Shown piece after piece: positions 41,190 through 51,000 of a stretch of 64,000 nt of DNA (position 1 is its first letter; each line of letters starts with the position of its first letter). Under the pieces are notes generated by a model, which was given only the letters and a program-made list of their open reading frames with translations, made no database searches and was not told the origin of the DNA. The translations under genes and the position numbers were made by a program. Source of the DNA: Biostraticola tofi (GTDB lineage Bacteria > Pseudomonadota > Gammaproteobacteria > Enterobacterales > Enterobacteriaceae); assembly GCF_004343195.1 (NCBI RefSeq), contig NZ_SMCR01000001.1, positions 372,001-436,000 of the forward strand, given 5' to 3'.

Positions 41190-41936
41190 CTAAGCGGTAT
41201 GGCTGGCTGCCAACGCATGCTTCATAGCGGCAACCATATCTCCATCTACGCAATAATGGGTAAATTCATCGGCTTCATTGTCAGCGCTCATGCTGACGCC
41301 TGCTTTGCGATAACGCATCATCGACGGAACAAAACGCCCGGCGGAACTGTGAAGTTCCTTGATGCCGCATTGCTGGAACTTGTGAACATTGGTCATTCTG
41401 ACGCCCGCCCCAGCCATAATAATTGGACCGCGGCTCAGGCTGTTAAGTTCCCGTAATAATGCTAATCCCGCTTCAGCGGTTTGCTGCTGCCCAGAGCTGA
41501 GAATACGGGCGACACCTAAAGAGGTTAACTGCTCCAGGGCCTGGCGGGGATTAATGCACATGTCAAATGCACGGTGAAAAGTCACCGCCATCGAGCGGCA
41601 GATTTCCATCACCTGCTGCATACGCTGAATCTCGACATGCCCTTCTGCATCCAATAGTCCGACGACTACCCCGGGGAAGCCCAGTTTGCGTATCAGCTCC
41701 AGCTCAGTAAGAATGGTGTCGAATTCGACGTCGCTGTAAAAAAAGTCTCCGCCGCGCGGGCGCACGATCGGATGGACCGGAATGTTCACTCTGTCAAGCG
41801 CCAACGTTAAGCTGCCATATGATGGCGTAAGTCCCCCTTCCCTCGGTGCCGAGCAAAGCTCGATCCGGTCTGCACCCGCCTGTTCAGCCGCCATAGCGCA
41901 TTCTACGCTATAGCAGCAGACTTCGAGTTTTGGCAT
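41190..41936 (-). CDS. cutC: Copper homeostasis protein CutC
   Basis: A TIM-barrel protein (248 residues, equal to E. coli) linked to copper tolerance; its biochemical activity is unresolved. Conserved blocks are [45 protein letters not shown] and [10 protein letters not shown]. Two adjacent ATGs (41939 and 41936) follow an AAGGAG ribosome site; the second has the better spacing. An upstream extension of 16-17 codons is not supported. Confidence 0.94.
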   Translation of the reverse strand: MPKLEVCCYSVECAMAAEQAGADRIELCSAPREGGLTPSYGSLTLALDRVNIPVHPIVRPRGGDFFYSDVEFDTILTELELIRKLGFPGVVVGLLDAEGHVEIQRMQQVMEICRSMAVTFHRAFDMCINPRQALEQLTSLGVARILSSGQQQTAEAGLALLRELNSLSRGPIIMAGAGVRMTNVHKFQQCGIKELHSSAGRFVPSMMRYRKAGVSMSADNEADEFTHYCVDGDMVAAMKHALAASHTA

Positions 41937-42033
41937 CATGTCACTCCTTCCTGTAGGCTCGGCCTTGCCGGTTGCGGGTGAATTCATTTTACGGCAAAAG
42001 CATTATCCTTTTTAATTTCATAAGGAATTAACT

Positions 42034-43176
42034 ATGGCATTCAACTTTGATGAATGTATCGACCGCCGTCACAGCGACAGTCACAAATGGCAAAAATATG
42101 CTAACAAAGATGTGATTCCCTTATGGGTTGCCGACACCGATTTTCGCTCGCCGCCTTGCGTTATCGATGCTTTACATCAGCGAGTAAGCCATGGGGTGTT
42201 TGGTTACGGTGTCGTGCCCCAGAAACTCGGCACCCTGCTGTGCGAAAGAATGCGTGATCGCTACCAATGGCATATTAAACCGGATTGGCTGGTATTTTTA
42301 CCGGGTTTGGTTAGTGGCCTGAATATATCCACCCGCGCCCTGACCGAGCGTGAACAGCGTATCGTCTTACCGGCACCGCTTTACCCGCAGTTTGGCAAGG
42401 CCGCTAAAAGCGCCGGCCGGCAGCAGTTGCCGGTGTCAATGCACTTGGTGAATGACCGCTGGTTGCCCGATATTGATGGCGTGATCCAGCAGATAGAGGG
42501 CAATGAAAAATTATTGATGTTGTGTAATCCACATAACCCGGGCGGCACCGTTTACACCCGTCAGGAGTTGGAAAAATGGCATGAGCTGGCCAAAGCCCAT
42601 GACTGGTGGGTCTGTTCAGACGAAATCCACTGTGATCTGATTCTGGAGCCCGGCGCCCGGCATATTCCCTTCGCATCGCTTAACGAGGATGCCGCCCAGC
42701 GAACGGTGACGCTATTATCCCCTTCCAAGACCTTCAACCTGGCCGGGCTGGGCGCTTCGGTTGCGATAATCGCCAATCCCCGACTACGGCAGCGGTTTGT
42801 CGCTCAATGCGCCGGCATAGTACCAAGCGTGGGTGTATTACCGCTGATTGCGGCTACTGCAGCCTGGCGGGACGGCGATCCCTGGCTGGTCGAATTACTG
42901 GACTACCTGCGGGCCAACAGGAATTGGCTAACGACACAGATCAACGCCCTGCCAGGGCTGAAGATGGTGGCACCCGAGGCCACTTACCTGGCATGGATCG
43001 ATGCTGCCGGACTTGATGTCGAAGATCCCTTCCGATTCTTTGAACAGGCAGGAGTGGGATTGTCGCCAGGCAGGGATTTCGGTGATCCTCGCTTTGTCAG
43101 GCTCAATTTCGGTTGCTCAAGGCAATTACTTGCGCAGGCTATTGAACGCATGTCACGGGCTATCAGCGAAGGCTAA
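42034..43176 (+). CDS. PatB/MalY-type C-S lyase / aminotransferase
   Basis: A 380-residue fold-type I PLP enzyme. The PLP Lys is in LLSPSKTFNLAGLGAS (about 236), with the NPHNPGG motif and a late RLNFGCSR arginine clamp. The family includes E. coli MalY and bacterial cystathionine beta-lyases. MalY-specific repression of MalT cannot be predicted from sequence. It is divergent from cutC, and its 3' end overlaps yecM by 4 bp tail to tail. It is absent from this site in E. coli. Confidence 0.88.
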   Translation: MAFNFDECIDRRHSDSHKWQKYANKDVIPLWVADTDFRSPPCVIDALHQRVSHGVFGYGVVPQKLGTLLCERMRDRYQWHIKPDWLVFLPGLVSGLNISTRALTEREQRIVLPAPLYPQFGKAAKSAGRQQLPVSMHLVNDRWLPDIDGVIQQIEGNEKLLMLCNPHNPGGTVYTRQELEKWHELAKAHDWWVCSDEIHCDLILEPGARHIPFASLNEDAAQRTVTLLSPSKTFNLAGLGASVAIIANPRLRQRFVAQCAGIVPSVGVLPLIAATAAWRDGDPWLVELLDYLRANRNWLTTQINALPGLKMVAPEATYLAWIDAAGLDVEDPFRFFEQAGVGLSPGRDFGDPRFVRLNFGCSRQLLAQAIERMSRAISEG

Positions 43177-43733
43177 CCCTTTTCGCTGGCGACAATCAGC
43201 GTGAGCGGGTAGGGATGAAACTTGATTGTCACTTGCCCGTCGGTCACCGCCAGCGTCGGGTTGGAAAGGGTTTCTCCCATCGCTTTGGGGGCGCTTTGCT
43301 TTATTTTTATATCAGGTGCCCGCAGCGCCTCGTCGCTCAGTAATGCTATCGCCCGGTGGTGCAACTGCAACGGTTCGACTGGCAGCACAATTTCAATATG
43401 CTCCCAACCTTCATGGGGATAAAGCCGTTTTCCCGGCCAGGGCAACTCAACGCAGTCGACGCTAAATTCACCGCAATCAATCCGTTGGTCCAGGGTAAAT
43501 AAAGCGATTGGCCTGCCGTTTATTTCTTTTTCATTGAAACAGTGCCCTGCCTTTTCAAATCCTTGGTACCACCTATTAGCAGTACTTACCTGATGGCAGC
43601 GCAGCGCAATATGATCAATACCATATTCGTTCAGTTTAATGCCGCAGCGGTCAGCCAGAAACTTCACCTGACGGCTGAATCTGAGCATGTCTGAGTGTAA
43701 ATCCTGAAGCAATTCTATGTCAAACCATGTCAT
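43173..43733 (-). CDS. yecM: VOC-fold protein YecM
   Basis: A 186-residue protein close to E. coli YecM, with a vicinal-oxygen-chelate-like fold and possible metal sites: DHIALRCHQ near residue 40 and EGWEHIEIVLP near 110. No enzymatic activity is established. In E. coli it lies between cutC and argS; here the C-S lyase is inserted on its cutC side. Confidence 0.92.
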   Translation of the reverse strand: MTWFDIELLQDLHSDMLRFSRQVKFLADRCGIKLNEYGIDHIALRCHQVSTANRWYQGFEKAGHCFNEKEINGRPIALFTLDQRIDCGEFSVDCVELPWPGKRLYPHEGWEHIEIVLPVEPLQLHHRAIALLSDEALRAPDIKIKQSAPKAMGETLSNPTLAVTDGQVTIKFHPYPLTLIVASEKG

Positions 43734-44458
43734 TTTCTTATATCTCGCAGAGATTTAATTCAGAAATACCCTTACCAACACCATGAATTATAATAACTTT
43801 AACTATAAACAGGAATTTATAAACCGCTGTGTTTTTAATTAAAAAATAGATGAATTATCATTAATAATTATTATGCATGTTTATATGATAAAAACAACAA
43901 AATACATGTCATAACATTTTCAAAAGAAACTGCCGGTGTCAATTAGCCCGCCAACGTAATATTAACATTACTATTGCTTGTTATTCACCCCGAATTGGTC
44001 TTTAGCCTTTAATGCTCAGTATTGTCTTAAACATCATTTGCCAGATTGTATATAGAATAAAAATAAGATAGTTTCGAGGAAATAAATAAACTAGGAATTT
44101 AATTATGATGCTATTAACTTTATGCGCCATTCTGGTTATTATTGCGATCTTCTCTATCCTGCAGCATCTGCGTACTCGCAACCGTAACCAGCTGGGCGCT
44201 TCGCGTAAATCGTCACGCCGCCGCTAGCGCCAATCTCCCCCGAGCGCTGGTCGCCTTCCCTTCCCTTTTCCCCTTGATACTTTGCCCATCGCCGCTGTTG
44301 TCATACTGACGCAAGCCGCTGATTATGGTATAAGCATGTTTTATTTTTTACAGCGTGCTCCGACATCTGGATGGATGTCCGGGTCATGACAGTCATATTA
44401 AGATGCCGTTAACAGGAAGGCCGTCTTTCCGTCCGGCATGGGTGATAAAGGTATCCAG
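43734..44458. other. AT-rich gap between yecM and argS
   Basis: 725 bp. The first ~370 bp are strongly AT-rich, with no protein gene. A possible 40-residue membrane peptide follows at 44105-44227. The last 230 bp are the argS upstream region, GC-richer, without a clear operator. No tRNA or IS remnant was seen. Confidence 0.6.
44105..44227 (+). CDS. Possible 40-residue single-pass membrane peptide
   Basis: The frame begins with two ATGs. It encodes a hydrophobic helix (LLTLCAILVIIAIFSIL, about residues 3-19), then a strongly basic tail (HLRTRNRN ... RKSSRRR). An AGGA ribosome site lies about 9 nt upstream. The helix-plus-basic-tail layout is typical of small inner-membrane proteins with the tail in the cytoplasm. 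The codon use is coding-like and denser in GC than the flanks. No family recognised. Confidence 0.6.
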   Translation: MMLLTLCAILVIIAIFSILQHLRTRNRNQLGASRKSSRRR

Positions 44459-46189
44459 GTGAACATTCACACACTGCTCTCCACAAAAATCAGTCAGGCA
44501 ATGGTTGCCGCCGGCGCGCCCGCCGATTGTGAGGCACAGGTTCGCCAATCTGCAAAAGCGCAGTTCGGCGATTATCAAGCCAATGGCATCATGGCTATAG
44601 CAAAGCGTCTCGGTATGCCGCCTCGGCAACTGGCCGAAAAAGTCGTAAGCCTGCTGGAGCTTGATGGCATCGCTGAAATGATAGACGTCGCCGGACCAGG
44701 ATTCATCAACCTGTTCCTGGATAAATCCTGGCTGGCTGAACAGGTTGAATCGGCCATTGCCAGCGATCGTCTGAACATCAGCCGAGCCGATCCCCAGACC
44801 ATCGTGGTTGACTACTCTGCGCCCAACGTGGCGAAAGAAATGCACGTAGGTCATGTGCGCTCAACCATCATTGGCGATGCTGCGGTCCGCACCCTAGAAT
44901 TCCTCGGTCATAACGTTATTCGCGCCAATCATGTCGGCGACTGGGGCACGCAGTTCGGCATGCTTATCGCCTACCTGGAAAAGATCCAGAATGATGAAGG
45001 CGAAGAGCTGCAGCTCGCCAGCCTGGAAGAATTTTATCGCGCCGCCAAGAAAAACTACGATGAAGACGAAGGATTCGCCGAACGCGCGCGCAGCTATGTC
45101 GTCAAGCTGCAGGGGGGTGATGACTATTGCCGACGCATGTGGCGCAAGCTGGTTGATATCACCATGGCGCAAAATCAGAAGGTGTATGACCGCCTGAATG
45201 TGACGCTCAGTCGGAACGACGTGATGGGCGAGAGCCTTTATAACGATATGCTGCCCGGCATCGTGGCCGACCTGAAACAAAAAGGCCTGGCGGTGAGCAG
45301 TGAGGGGGCGACCGTCGTCTATCTTGATGAGTTCAAGAATAAAGAAGGCGAGCCGATGGGCGTTATCATCCAGAAAAAGGACGGTGCCTACCTGTATACC
45401 ACCACCGACATCGCCTGTGCCAAATACCGCTACGACGTACTGAAAGCCGACCGGGTTATCTATTATATCGATTCTCGCCAGCATCAGCATCTGGCCCAAG
45501 CCTGGACCATTGTGCGCAAAGCCGGTTATGTGCCTGAAAGCGTGCCCCTTGAGCACCATATGTTCGGTATGATGCTCGGCAAGGATGGCAAGCCGTTCAA
45601 AACCCGGGCCGGTGGAACCATCAAACTGACCGATTTGCTGGATGAAGCGCTTGAGCGCGCCCGTCAGCTTATCGCTGCCAAAAATCCCGATCTGCCCGCC
45701 GACGAACTGGAAACCCTGGCTGGCGTCGTCGGCATTGGTGCAGTCAAGTATGCTGATTTGTCCAAGAGCCGCACCACGGATTATATTTTTGACTGGGACA
45801 ATATGCTGGCGTTCGAAGGCAACACCGCCCCTTATATGCAGTATGCCTACACCCGTGTGGCTTCGGTATTCAAGCGTAGCGGCGCCGGACTCGAGCAATT
45901 GACCGGGCCGGTCGTGCTTAATGCCCCTGAAGAATCCCTGCTGGCAGCACGACTGCTGCAGTTCGAAGAAGCGGTCACCACCGTTGCTCGCGATGGCACT
46001 CCCCATGTGATGTGCGCTTATCTCTACGATCTGGCGGTACTGTTTTCTTCTTTCTATGAGCACTGTCCCATCCTCAACGCCGACAGCGAACCGGTGCGCC
46101 AGAGCCGTCTAAAACTGGCTCTGCTAACCTCTCGGACCCTGAAGCAGGGTTTGGATTTGCTGGGTATTCAGACGGTAGAACGGATGTAA
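44459..46189 (+). CDS. argS: Arginyl-tRNA synthetase
   Basis: Class I synthetase of 576 residues. I start it at a GTG ([11 protein letters not shown]) because E. coli ArgS begins MNIQALL at the same point; an in-frame ATG 7 codons upstream is less likely. The HIGH motif is HVGH in [15 protein letters not shown] (about 122-136), the KMSK-like region is [13 protein letters not shown], and a DALR anticodon domain ends the protein. In E. coli the next gene is flhE; here it is a repeat block and murJ. Confidence 0.96.
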   Translation: MNIHTLLSTKISQAMVAAGAPADCEAQVRQSAKAQFGDYQANGIMAIAKRLGMPPRQLAEKVVSLLELDGIAEMIDVAGPGFINLFLDKSWLAEQVESAIASDRLNISRADPQTIVVDYSAPNVAKEMHVGHVRSTIIGDAAVRTLEFLGHNVIRANHVGDWGTQFGMLIAYLEKIQNDEGEELQLASLEEFYRAAKKNYDEDEGFAERARSYVVKLQGGDDYCRRMWRKLVDITMAQNQKVYDRLNVTLSRNDVMGESLYNDMLPGIVADLKQKGLAVSSEGATVVYLDEFKNKEGEPMGVIIQKKDGAYLYTTTDIACAKYRYDVLKADRVIYYIDSRQHQHLAQAWTIVRKAGYVPESVPLEHHMFGMMLGKDGKPFKTRAGGTIKLTDLLDEALERARQLIAAKNPDLPADELETLAGVVGIGAVKYADLSKSRTTDYIFDWDNMLAFEGNTAPYMQYAYTRVASVFKRSGAGLEQLTGPVVLNAPEESLLAARLLQFEEAVTTVARDGTPHVMCAYLYDLAVLFSSFYEHCPILNADSEPVRQSRLKLALLTSRTLKQGLDLLGIQTVERM

Positions 46190-46201
46190 CCCACCGGGCG
46201 C

Positions 46202-46299
46202 GCAAGGCTTTGAGGCTGGGTGATGGCCAAGGCTTTGAGGCTGGGTGATGGCAAGGCTTTGAGGCTGGGTGATAGCAAAGCTTTGAAGCTGTGTAATGA
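46202..46299. repeat. Four tandem ~24-25-bp repeats after argS
   Basis: Units with core AAGGCTTTGAGGCTGGGTGA repeat at 46202, 46227 and 46252. A fourth diverged copy runs at 46276-46299. The block starts 12 bp after the argS stop and ends at the argS/murJ terminator. Confidence 0.95.
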
Positions 46300-46301
46300 A
46301 T

Positions 46302-46336
46302 AATGCCGGGGTGGTCGCCAGCCCCGGCATTTTTTC
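46302..46336. terminator. Terminator between argS and murJ
   Basis: AATGCCGGGG - 10 nt - CCCCGGCATT runs into TTTTC on the plus strand and into ATTCATTACAC on the minus strand. Strong terminator for argS and possibly for murJ. Confidence 0.88.
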
Positions 46337-46358
46337 GTTTTGCTCTCGCTACCGTGGC

Positions 46359-47894
46359 TCAGTGGGCAGTTCGGGCAAAATCCTTCAGGCGGAATCCCAA
46401 CAGCGCCAGGATGGCAAAGTAACTGCCTGCGCCGGCGATGACCACCCCCATCAATCTGAGCAGGCGCGCCAGCATATTTCCCTGATCCCAGTCAGGCATA
46501 AACCACAGCAGAGCCACCAAAACGGCGGCCATTACCGCGACCGCTATCACCAGGCGGACAAAAAAACCCAGCCATCCCGGCTGCGGCACAAACAGCTTTT
46601 TCTTGCGCAACTGCCAATACAGCAGACCGGCATTGATGCAGGCTCCCAGACCGATGGACAGCGACAGCCCCGCATGCTTGAGCGGCCCGATAAACACCAG
46701 GTTCATCAATTGGGTCAGGACAAGTGTGATGATGGCGACCTTTACCGGGGTTTTAATGTCCTGCCGGGAATAAAATCCAGGCGCCAGCACCTTGACCAGT
46801 ATCAGGCCGAGGAGACCAACCGAATAAGCCACCAGCGCTCGCTGGGTCATCAGGGCATCGAATGCGCTGAACTTTCCGTACTGGAAAAGGGCCACCGTCA
46901 AGGGTTTGGCCAGAATACCGAGCGCGACGGCACTGGGCAAAGCCAGCACAAAACACAGTCTCAAACCCCAGTCCATCAGCCGGGAATACTCCTGATGATC
47001 CCCGCTGGAGAAGCTTCGTGCCAGCGAAGGCAGCAGGATAGTCCCCAGCGCCACCCCCAGCACACCGGAAGGAAACTCCATCAAGCGGTCGGCGTAGTAC
47101 ATCCAGGACACTGAGCCTGAGACCAGGAACGAGGCAAAGATAGTATTGATAATCAGCGAGATCTGACTGACCGAGACCCCGAGGATCGCCGGCCCCATCA
47201 GCCTGAGCACCCGCCAGACGCCAGCATCCCTGAACTGAATGCGCGGCATGACCAGCATGCCGATTTTTTTCAGATGCGGTAGCTGGTAACCCAGCTGCAG
47301 CACCCCACCGACCACCACCGCCCAGGCCAGGGCCATCACCGGCGGGTCGAACAGTGGAGCGGCAAACAGCGCAAAGCCGATCATGCTGACATTGAGCAAC
47401 GTCGGTGCGAAAGCCGGTACGGAAAAACGATTCCAGGTATTCAGTATCGCCCCGACCAGCGAGGCCAAGGAAATCAGCAGAATATAGGGGAAGGTGATCC
47501 GCAGCAAGGCTGAGGTCAGTTGGAACTTGTCGTGGGTATCGGCAAAACCCGGGGCGGTTATCATGATAACCCAAGGCGCCGCCAGCATGCCGGCCACGGT
47601 GACCATGGCCAGCGCCAGGGTCAGTAAGCCCGATACATAGGCGATAAATGTCCGAGTAGCTTCCTCGCCCTGCTGGGTTTTATATTCCGCCAGAATCGGC
47701 ACAAAAGCCTGGGAAAAAGCGCCTTCAGCAAAAATCCGTCGCAGCAAATTGGGTAATTTGAAGGCGACAAAAAAAGCATCTGTCGCCATGCCGGCACCGA
47801 ACACCCTGGCGACGATGGCATCGCGGGCAAATCCCAGCACCCGTGAAAACATGGTCATGGAGCTGACGGCCGCCAGCGATTTCAATAAATTCAT
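46359..47894 (-). CDS. murJ: Lipid II flippase MurJ (MviN)
   Basis: A 14-helix MOP-superfamily transporter that flips lipid II for cell-wall synthesis. The start [20 protein letters not shown] gives 511 residues, exactly E. coli MurJ. The functional Arg/Asp-rich early segment [15 protein letters not shown] is intact. In E. coli it follows mviM directly; here an 8.6-kb gene separates them. Its 3' end faces argS where E. coli has flgN. Confidence 0.96.
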   Translation of the reverse strand: MNLLKSLAAVSSMTMFSRVLGFARDAIVARVFGAGMATDAFFVAFKLPNLLRRIFAEGAFSQAFVPILAEYKTQQGEEATRTFIAYVSGLLTLALAMVTVAGMLAAPWVIMITAPGFADTHDKFQLTSALLRITFPYILLISLASLVGAILNTWNRFSVPAFAPTLLNVSMIGFALFAAPLFDPPVMALAWAVVVGGVLQLGYQLPHLKKIGMLVMPRIQFRDAGVWRVLRLMGPAILGVSVSQISLIINTIFASFLVSGSVSWMYYADRLMEFPSGVLGVALGTILLPSLARSFSSGDHQEYSRLMDWGLRLCFVLALPSAVALGILAKPLTVALFQYGKFSAFDALMTQRALVAYSVGLLGLILVKVLAPGFYSRQDIKTPVKVAIITLVLTQLMNLVFIGPLKHAGLSLSIGLGACINAGLLYWQLRKKKLFVPQPGWLGFFVRLVIAVAVMAAVLVALLWFMPDWDQGNMLARLLRLMGVVIAGAGSYFAILALLGFRLKDFARTAH

Positions 47895-47997
47895 GGTATG
47901 GTTTTTCTGCTGTCCGCGGCTGCCGATATCAAACACATCTGATAGCGGCCCCCGCTGGCCAATTATAGGTGGGCATAGTCTACCCTGACTTCAGGAA

Positions 47998-48034
47998 ATC
48001 GCTAGCCGGAGTTGTTACCTCCGGTAAGAGCGAT
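47998..48034 (-). terminator. Long hairpin between the glucan synthase gene and murJ
   Basis: Outer arms ATCGCT/AGCGAT enclose inner arms CCGGAG/CTCCGG in the gap between the two minus-strand genes, immediately beyond the stop codon of the upstream gene. A short TTTCC follows on the minus strand. It probably ends the giant transcript before murJ. Confidence 0.55.
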
Positions 48035-51000
48035 CTAAAGCACAATATTCAGGCGATGGCTTCCTCCCGCAAGCACCATTTCAGTCCGATTGCCCTGCAT
48101 GTCCACAGGGTTATCGTCAAGCCAGGCACCGATTTTTGCGTCAGGATCGTCGGTCGACCGGGCCACGACCAGTGTTACCAGCGTATCCCGGACCTGAATT
48201 TCCGCTTCATAGCCGGGCCACTCCAGCGGCAGGCACGGCTCGATAATCAGTCGCTCGCCCTCACGGCGAATACCCAGAATGCCTTCAATACCGGCACGGT
48301 ACATCCAGCCGGCCGAGCCGGTGTACCATGTCCAGCCGCCCCGTCCGGCATGGGGCTCAACCGAATAAACATCGGCGGCAATCACATAGGGCTCCACTTT
48401 ATACACCATGACGTCGCTGGCCTTCAGCGCATGATTGACGGGATTGAGCAGGCTGAACATTTCATGGGCCTTGTCGCCCTCTTTCAGGCCGGCGAATGCC
48501 AGGATAACCCACATGGCGGCATGAGTATATTGGCCGCCATTTTCACGCAACCCGGGCGGGTAACCCTTGATATAGCCGGGATCATGAGGCGTCTGGTCAA
48601 AAGGAGGAGAGAACAACAACGCCAGTTTCTCGGCGCGTTGGATGAGCATTGATTCCATCGAGTCCATGGCTATCCGGGCGCGTTCAGGTTCAGCCGCACC
48701 GGACAGTACCGCCCACGACTGGGCGATGGAATCGATTCGGCACTCATCGCTTTCACGGCTGCCAAGCCAGGTGCCATCATCAAAGGTGGCTCTGCGATAC
48801 CATTCCCCGTCCCAGGCTTCACGCTCGATCGATTGCCTGACCGACTCGGCATGGGCTTGCCAGCGTTCTGCCCTGTCCGGTTCTCTGGCCAGCACATAAG
48901 GCATAAAATCATGCAGGGTGTTTATCAACAACCAGCCCAGCCAGACGCTTTCCCCCTTCCCTTTCTCACCCACCCGGTTCATGCCGTCATTCCAGTCGCC
49001 GGTTCCCATCAGCGGCAGGCCGTGTTCCCCGGTCAGCTCAATGACCTGTTCGATGCCCTGCACACAGTGCTGATACAGGGGTGCTGTTTGTGTTGCGGTC
49101 ATCGGCTGGAAGAAAGCGTCATGCTGCCCTGGGGCCAGCTGGGGCCCTTCAAGCCAGGCCAGTGGCTCATCAAGGACGCTACTGTCACCGCTGACACGGA
49201 TATAACTGGCGGTGGCATAGGACAGCCAGACCCGATCGTCGGAAATCCGCGTTCTGACGCCCTGACCGGAATGGGGCAGCCACCAGTGCTGCACATCGCC
49301 TTCGGCAAATTGTCGGCCGGCGGCACGCAGCAGGTGCGCCCGGGTCTGGTCAGGCTGGGCAAAGGTCAAGGACATGCCATCCTGCAGCTGATCGCGGAAT
49401 CCATAAGCGCCGCTGGCCTGGTAAAAGCCGCTTCGCGCCTGGATACGGCAGGCCTGGGTCTGGTAGAGCAGCCAGCCGTTGAGCATGATATCCATTGATC
49501 GGTCAGGCGTTTTCACCTTAATCGCGCCCAGGCGCTGTTGCCAATGCTGCCGGACCTGTTGCAGCAAGCGATTCAGATCTTGCGCCCGGTAGCGTTCAAT
49601 CAACTGGCGGGCATGTTCAGCACCATCACTCTGGCCCAACAGCCATACCACCTCAATCGTCTGATAAGGAGCCAGAGTAAAAGTCGTCTGCAATACGGTA
49701 CAGGGATCGATGCCGGCGCCGGTCAGGCCGCTCAAACGGTTACCGTTAATCAGCGCCAGCGGCGCAGACAGACTGCCGTTGCGGCCGATAAACTCACTGC
49801 GGTCAGTGGTAAAAGCATCCTGCCGGCCGTCCAGATCGGCGAAGCCTACCCGGCCGGGGAAAGCCGTTCCCCAGGGATTGGTGACCATTAGCGCACCGGT
49901 GACATCATCCTTCTGGGTAATGATTTTCGAGGCGCTGGCGCTGCGTGAGGTGCCCATAACCCATTCGGCATAGACGGTTACTCGCAGTACCAGCTCACGA
50001 TCGCCCCGATTGGTCAGGGTCAGCCGCGAGATTTTGATCGGATCGGTCAAAGGCACCATCTGCAACAGCTCACTGCTTATTTCCGCGGTCTGGTGACTGA
50101 AGCGGCTGTAGCCAAAACCATGGGACGCCAGATAGCGTCCGCCGTCATCGATCGGATGCTGAGTCGGGCTCCATAGGGTGCCGGTATCGAGATTCTGCAG
50201 GTAGATAGCTTCACCGCCGCTGTCGGCTACCGGATCATTTAACCAAGGCGTAAGCTGATTATCGCGGCTGTTCTCGGCCCAGGTATAGCCGCCGCCCCGA
50301 GCGGAGACCTGAAAGCCGAAGTGCGGATTGGCAATGACATTTATCCAGGGCGCCGGAGGGCGGCTCCCCTGTTCCAGCACGATACTGTATTCATCCCCCT
50401 GCGCGCTGAACCCGCCGGTGCCGTTAAAGAATTGCAGCCCACTGGGCAATGGAATGTCGGCCGGCGATGGCAGGCGAAGTTTCCCCTGCGGCAACAGACT
50501 GACCGGCGGTGAGTCCTTGGTTGAGAGCTGTGCGCTCAAGTTGCCTTTGCGGGCAATCAATACCACCTGGGCGACCGACAACAACAGCATTCTGGACTCG
50601 TGACTGATAAGATCGGCCCTGAGGGTATAGACGTTGCCGCGGCCGGATTGGGCCGAGTAGCGTGGTCTGGACTGGCTGCTGCGCACCACTGTTTCGATGG
50701 CAATCTGCAATTCTTGCAGATAAGACGCCGGATGCTCGTTAATGATCACCAAATCGACATCTAGCAATTTCAGGTGCCAGTACTCATGCGCATTGAGCAA
50801 TTGTTTGACCAGGGCAATATCCTCCCGATCTTCGATGCGCAGCAACACTATCGGTACATCCCCGGAGATAGACATCGGCCAGAGGGCGGACTGAGGGCCG
50901 GCGCCGCGAATGATACTGGCTGAGGGTGAACGGAAACGGGCATCGCTGTACAGCAGCGGCGCCGCCAGCCGCTGGTATTCGGCAGCGTGCTCGGCATTGA

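Noticed and set aside
46202-46299. Tandem repeats resembling a small CRISPR array
   Set aside because: There are no unique spacers between units, the units abut directly, and no cas genes are present.
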